A stretch of DNA of 7,574 nt, from contig CAZBUH010000094.1 of NCBI GenBank assembly GCA_964495095.1, forward strand, positions 1-7,574. Direction: 5' to 3'. Position numbers and translations under genes: made by a program. This DNA comes from CAZBUH01 sp964495095 (GTDB lineage Bacteria > Bacillota > Clostridia > Oscillospirales > Oscillospiraceae). Shown here one piece after another: positions 4,908-7,574 of this stretch. Within the stretch, counting starts at the first letter, position 1. Each line of letters begins with the position of its first letter. Below the pieces are notes generated by a model. The model ran no database searches. It was not told the origin of the DNA and saw only the letters and a program-made list of their open reading frames with translations.

Positions 4908-6617
4908 ATGAAGGTAAGAGCCACACAGGCTATAATGGAATGTCTGCTGGAGCAGGGCGTCGATACGGTTTTCGGATATCCCGGCGGCAGCATACTCAAC
5001 ATATACGATGAGCTTTATAATTATAAGGATAGGATAAACCACATACTGACGGCTCACGAGCAGGGGGCCTCCCACGCGGCGGACGGCTACGCCAGAGCCA
5101 CGGGCAAGGTGGGTGTGTGCCTTGCGACCTCCGGCCCGGGTGCCACGAACCTGACCACCGGCATAGCCACGGCCTACATGGATTCCTCGCCCGTTGTGTT
5201 TATCACCTGCAACGTGACGGAGGACCTTTTGGGAAAGGACAGCTTCCAGGAGGTTGACATCACCGGCATTGCAATGCCTATCACAAAGGCAATTTACCAG
5301 GTCCATGATGCGGACGAGATAGTTGACATAATGCGCGAGGCATTTGCGGTGGCTGCCAGCGGCAGGCCGGGGCCGGTGCTTATAGATTTTGTGAAGAACA
5401 TAACCGCCGCCTCTGTCATGGTGGACTATGAGTATCTTCCAAAGGAGGAGCACGCGAGCCACGGCAGACTGAAGAAATTAAATCAGCGCAGCGGCATTGA
5501 GATGAAAGCGCCGGAGCCGAATGCAGACGACGTGGACAAGCTCGCGGAGATGATAAGGGAGTCAAAAAAGCCTCTTGTGATCTGCGGCGGCGGCGTTGTC
5601 CGGGGCAGGGCGGATAAAGAGATACGGGAGTTTGTCAAAAAGATAGACAGCCCTGTGGCCGTTACCGTCATGGGCGGCGGCGGCGTCCGGGGAAGCGATG
5701 AGCTCACCACCGGAATGATAGGTATGCACGGCTCCCAGGCCTCGAATATGGCCTGCGACAACTGCGATCTGCTTATAGCCGTCGGCTGCCGGTTTTCAGA
5801 CCGCGTGGCCCTCGACACCAAGACCTTCGCAAAAAACGCAAAGCGCGTACATATCGACATAGACCGCTCCGAGATAGATAAAAACGTACTTACGGACCAT
5901 CATATAATAGGCGACGCCAAGATCGTGCTGGACATGCTGAATCGGCGCCTTGCTCAGATGGACCATACGGAGTGGAAGAAATTCGTGTTCTCCTATAAGA
6001 CCGAGACGGAGTACGACGACAGCACCCGCCTTACGCCGAAAAATATAATCGAGGCCATAAGGCAGAACGCTCCCGGCGACAGCATAATCGCCACCGACGT
6101 GGGACAGCACCAGATGTGGAGCATACAGCACTTCCATTTCGACTATCCCGGACAGCTCCTCACCAGCGGCGGATTCGGCACAATGGGCTTTGGGCTTGGC
6201 GCCGCCATAGGCGCCAAATTGGGATGCCCTGAAAAAACCGTTATACATATGACTGGCGATGGGTGCTTCAGAATGAACGCCCAGGAGCTTGCCACGGTGT
6301 CACACTACGACATACCCATAATCTCCGTGATTTTTGACAACAGGACGCTGGGTATGGTGCGCCAATGGCAGAATCTCATATATAATAAGCGCTACTCCCA
6401 GACGGATCTGGATTTCGCGCCTGACTTTGTAAAGCTCGCCGAGGCAAACGGCCTTAGGGGGCGCCGGGTGACCACGCCGGAGGAGATGGAGGAGGCCGTA
6501 AGGGAGGCCCTCCGGTGGGGGCACGGCTATGTTATAGACTGCATGATAGACACGGACGAGATGGTGCGGCCCATGGTCGCCGGAGGCAAGCCCATCACGG
6601 AATTTCTGCTTGATTAA
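4908..6617 (+). CDS. ilvB: Acetohydroxyacid synthase large subunit, second copy (IlvB2)
   Basis: A 569-residue catalytic AHAS subunit with ThDP and FAD binding expected; first common step of valine, leucine and isoleucine synthesis. Motifs in order are VFGYPGGSILNIYDEL (21-36), catalytic E51 in HEQGASHAADGYARATGKVGV, SGPGATN, DSFQEVD, MIGMHG, CRFSDR (294-299), GDGCFRMNAQEL (450-461) and MVRQWQ (483-488). The Trp in that last motif favours 2-ketobutyrate in characterised enzymes. A full C-terminal arm (EMVRPMVAGG) is present. Some sites are unusual: GQV is CNV (101-103), KHS is KAI (127-129), and the NN of the ThDP motif is NR (478-479). AAGGAAGTGA (4891-4900) stands seven bases before ATG. 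It lies 15 bases after ilvN1 and 12 before ilvN2, clearly in one operon. Confidence 0.96.
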   Translation: MKVRATQAIMECLLEQGVDTVFGYPGGSILNIYDELYNYKDRINHILTAHEQGASHAADGYARATGKVGVCLATSGPGATNLTTGIATAYMDSSPVVFITCNVTEDLLGKDSFQEVDITGIAMPITKAIYQVHDADEIVDIMREAFAVAASGRPGPVLIDFVKNITAASVMVDYEYLPKEEHASHGRLKKLNQRSGIEMKAPEPNADDVDKLAEMIRESKKPLVICGGGVVRGRADKEIREFVKKIDSPVAVTVMGGGGVRGSDELTTGMIGMHGSQASNMACDNCDLLIAVGCRFSDRVALDTKTFAKNAKRVHIDIDRSEIDKNVLTDHHIIGDAKIVLDMLNRRLAQMDHTEWKKFVFSYKTETEYDDSTRLTPKNIIEAIRQNAPGDSIIATDVGQHQMWSIQHFHFDYPGQLLTSGGFGTMGFGLGAAIGAKLGCPEKTVIHMTGDGCFRMNAQELATVSHYDIPIISVIFDNRTLGMVRQWQNLIYNKRYSQTDLDFAPDFVKLAEANGLRGRRVTTPEEMEEAVREALRWGHGYVIDCMIDTDEMVRPMVAGGKPITEFLLD

Positions 6618-6629
6618 GGGGGCGGGGAG

Positions 6630-7184
6630 ATGAACATGGAGAAAAAGCCGTATATAATTTCTGCTCTCGTGGAGAATATTCCGGGAGTTTTGTCCCAGGT
6701 TTCCCGACTGTTTTCGAGAAAGGGATACAATATTGAGAATATCGCCTCCGGGGCGACCCTTGACCCGCATGTGAACAGGATAACAGTGGTGCTTATCGGC
6801 GACGGGCTTATGATAAAGCAGATAGCAAGTCAGCTTAACAAGCTGCTCCCTGTTATTTCCGTTAAGATACTTGACCAGTCCAATTCCATTCAGCGTGAGC
6901 TTGTAATGGTAAAGGTGAGAGCGGAGTCACGCGAGGAGCGGGACGATATAATCCAGATAGCCAACGTATTCAGAGCCTCCATAATGGACATGTCCGAAGG
7001 GACAATGACCCTGGCAGTGGCCAGAAACGAGGAAAAAACCAACGCACTGTTGAAATTGCTGGAGGATTTTGATATACTGGAGGTTGTTCGTACAGGCATG
7101 ATCGCCATCGAGAGAGGGCGCAGCACTATAAATGATCCGACAAAGGATAAGGAGGAATATAACTATGGCAAAAATGTATTATGA
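6630..7184 (+). CDS. ilvN: Acetohydroxyacid synthase small (regulatory) subunit, second copy (IlvN2)
   Basis: A second regulatory AHAS subunit of 184 residues, presumably partner of IlvB2. The ACT domain (about 8-83) has VENIPGVLSQVSRLFSRKGYNIENIASG. N16, G19 and N34 match the valine-binding positions known from E. coli IlvH. The second domain (about 88-163) runs from RELVMVKV to DILEVVRTGMIAIERG. A 21-residue charged tail follows, longer than the IlvN1 end. The start is ambiguous: ATG 6630 with AAGGGGG (6616-6622) or ATG 6636 with GGGGAG (6624-6629); they differ by two residues. The last 20 bases overlap ilvC in another frame, and the tail region carries the ilvC Shine-Dalgarno, which suggests translational coupling. 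Confidence 0.95.
   Translation: MNMEKKPYIISALVENIPGVLSQVSRLFSRKGYNIENIASGATLDPHVNRITVVLIGDGLMIKQIASQLNKLLPVISVKILDQSNSIQRELVMVKVRAESREERDDIIQIANVFRASIMDMSEGTMTLAVARNEEKTNALLKLLEDFDILEVVRTGMIAIERGRSTINDPTKDKEEYNYGKNVL
7149..7155 (+). promoter_or_regulatory. Ribosome binding site of ilvC inside ilvN2
   Basis: AAGGAGG, a perfect Shine-Dalgarno, lies nine bases before the ilvC ATG and inside the end of the ilvN2 coding region. It decides the ilvC start and makes ilvC initiation depend on a region still being translated as ilvN2. Confidence 0.85.
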
Positions 7185-7574
7185 AAAGGACTGTGATCTC
7201 AGTTATCTGAAGGGTAAGAAAATAGCCATTGTAGGCTACGGCTCCCAGGGCCATGCCCACGCCCAGAACCTGAGAGATTCCGGGTGCGACGTTATCATAG
7301 GTCTTTACAAGGGCGGCAAGAGCTGGGCTGTTGCCGAAAAGGACGGCTTCACCGTTATGGAGACCGCCGAGGCTGCAAAAGCGGCGGATATCATCATGAT
7401 CCTTATAAACGATGAAAAGCAGGCCGATATGTATAAGAAGGATATAGCCCCCAATCTCACAGCGGGCAAGGCTATCGCGTTTGCCCACGGCTTCAATATC
7501 CGCTATAAGCAGATAGTGCCTCCCTCTGATGTGGATGTGTTTATGATAGCCCCCAAGGGCCCCGGCCACACCGT
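7165..7574 (+). CDS. ilvC: Ketol-acid reductoisomerase IlvC, N-terminal part
   Basis: IlvC isomerises and reduces acetolactate and acetohydroxybutyrate to dihydroxyacids, directly after AHAS in the pathway. The 136 complete codons cover most of the Rossmann domain; the rest is beyond the right edge. GYGSQGHAHAQNL (24-36) is the nucleotide-binding loop. The short loop after the second strand (GLYKGGKSW, 46-54) fits the short-loop class I enzymes. FAHGFNI carries the conserved His (108) and APKGPGHT the conserved Lys (131). The metal-binding acidic residues would be downstream. ATG is supported by AAGGAGG. The gene overlaps the end of ilvN2 by 20 bases and is the fifth gene of the operon. Confidence 0.97.
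   Translation, partial: MAKMYYEKDCDLSYLKGKKIAIVGYGSQGHAHAQNLRDSGCDVIIGLYKGGKSWAVAEKDGFTVMETAEAAKAADIIMILINDEKQADMYKKDIAPNLTAGKAIAFAHGFNIRYKQIVPPSDVDVFMIAPKGPGHT

Noticed and set aside
4380..5462. A 360-codon open frame on the minus strand across ilvN1 and the start of ilvB2
   Set aside because: It lies fully antisense to two genes with clear family motifs, has no recognisable domain and no supporting start context. It reflects codon bias of the true genes.
1..7574. CRISPR arrays, insertion sequences, tRNA or rRNA genes, phage or defence genes
   Set aside because: No direct-repeat arrays, transposase motifs, cloverleaf sequences or such genes were seen; the window is filled by core metabolic and chaperone genes.

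Overview
The window looks like a piece of a Firmicutes (Clostridia-type) chromosome with mid-range GC. Four things support this: the gene order hrcA-grpE-dnaK behind a CIRCE operator, a DnaK N-terminus without the roughly 24-residue insertion typical of proteobacterial Hsp70, a T-box leader in front of an amino-acid operon, and strong AGGAGG-type ribosome binding sites. Isoleucine codons are rich in ATA. I cannot name a genus from the sequence alone.

Left part, minus strand (1-2373): a class I heat-shock operon. A TTGACA/17-bp/TAAATT promoter (2345-2373) and a perfect CIRCE element (2314-2340) precede hrcA (repressor), grpE (nucleotide exchange factor) and dnaK (Hsp70, cut by the left edge of the window). 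HrcA represses its own operon through CIRCE. GrpE and DnaK then act as one chaperone machine. A perfect 7-bp inverted repeat lies between hrcA and grpE.

Middle (2374-2768): a divergent control region without a gene. A second TTGACA promoter (2406-2434) faces right and drives a T-box leader (about 2441-2682) with Stem I, a Stem III hairpin, the canonical T-box bulge and an intrinsic terminator. A short GC-rich hairpin lies between the terminator and the first ilv gene.

Right part, plus strand (2769-7574): a tightly packed branched-chain amino acid operon, ilvB1-ilvN1-ilvB2-ilvN2-ilvC, with ilvC cut by the right edge. Acetohydroxyacid synthase (AHAS) is encoded twice in tandem as complete large plus small subunit pairs. 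IlvB2 keeps the classical C-terminal half motifs (RFSDR, MVRQWQ, C-terminal arm). IlvB1 lacks these but keeps motifs that IlvB2 has changed (GQV, KHS). The two catalytic subunits therefore diverge in a nearly reciprocal way. IlvC would convert the acetohydroxyacid products to dihydroxyacids. The leader suggests that the whole operon responds to uncharged tRNA, most likely tRNA-Val.

The heat-shock operon, the T-box and ilvC look ordinary. The tandem, diverged AHAS pairs are the most interesting part of the window.
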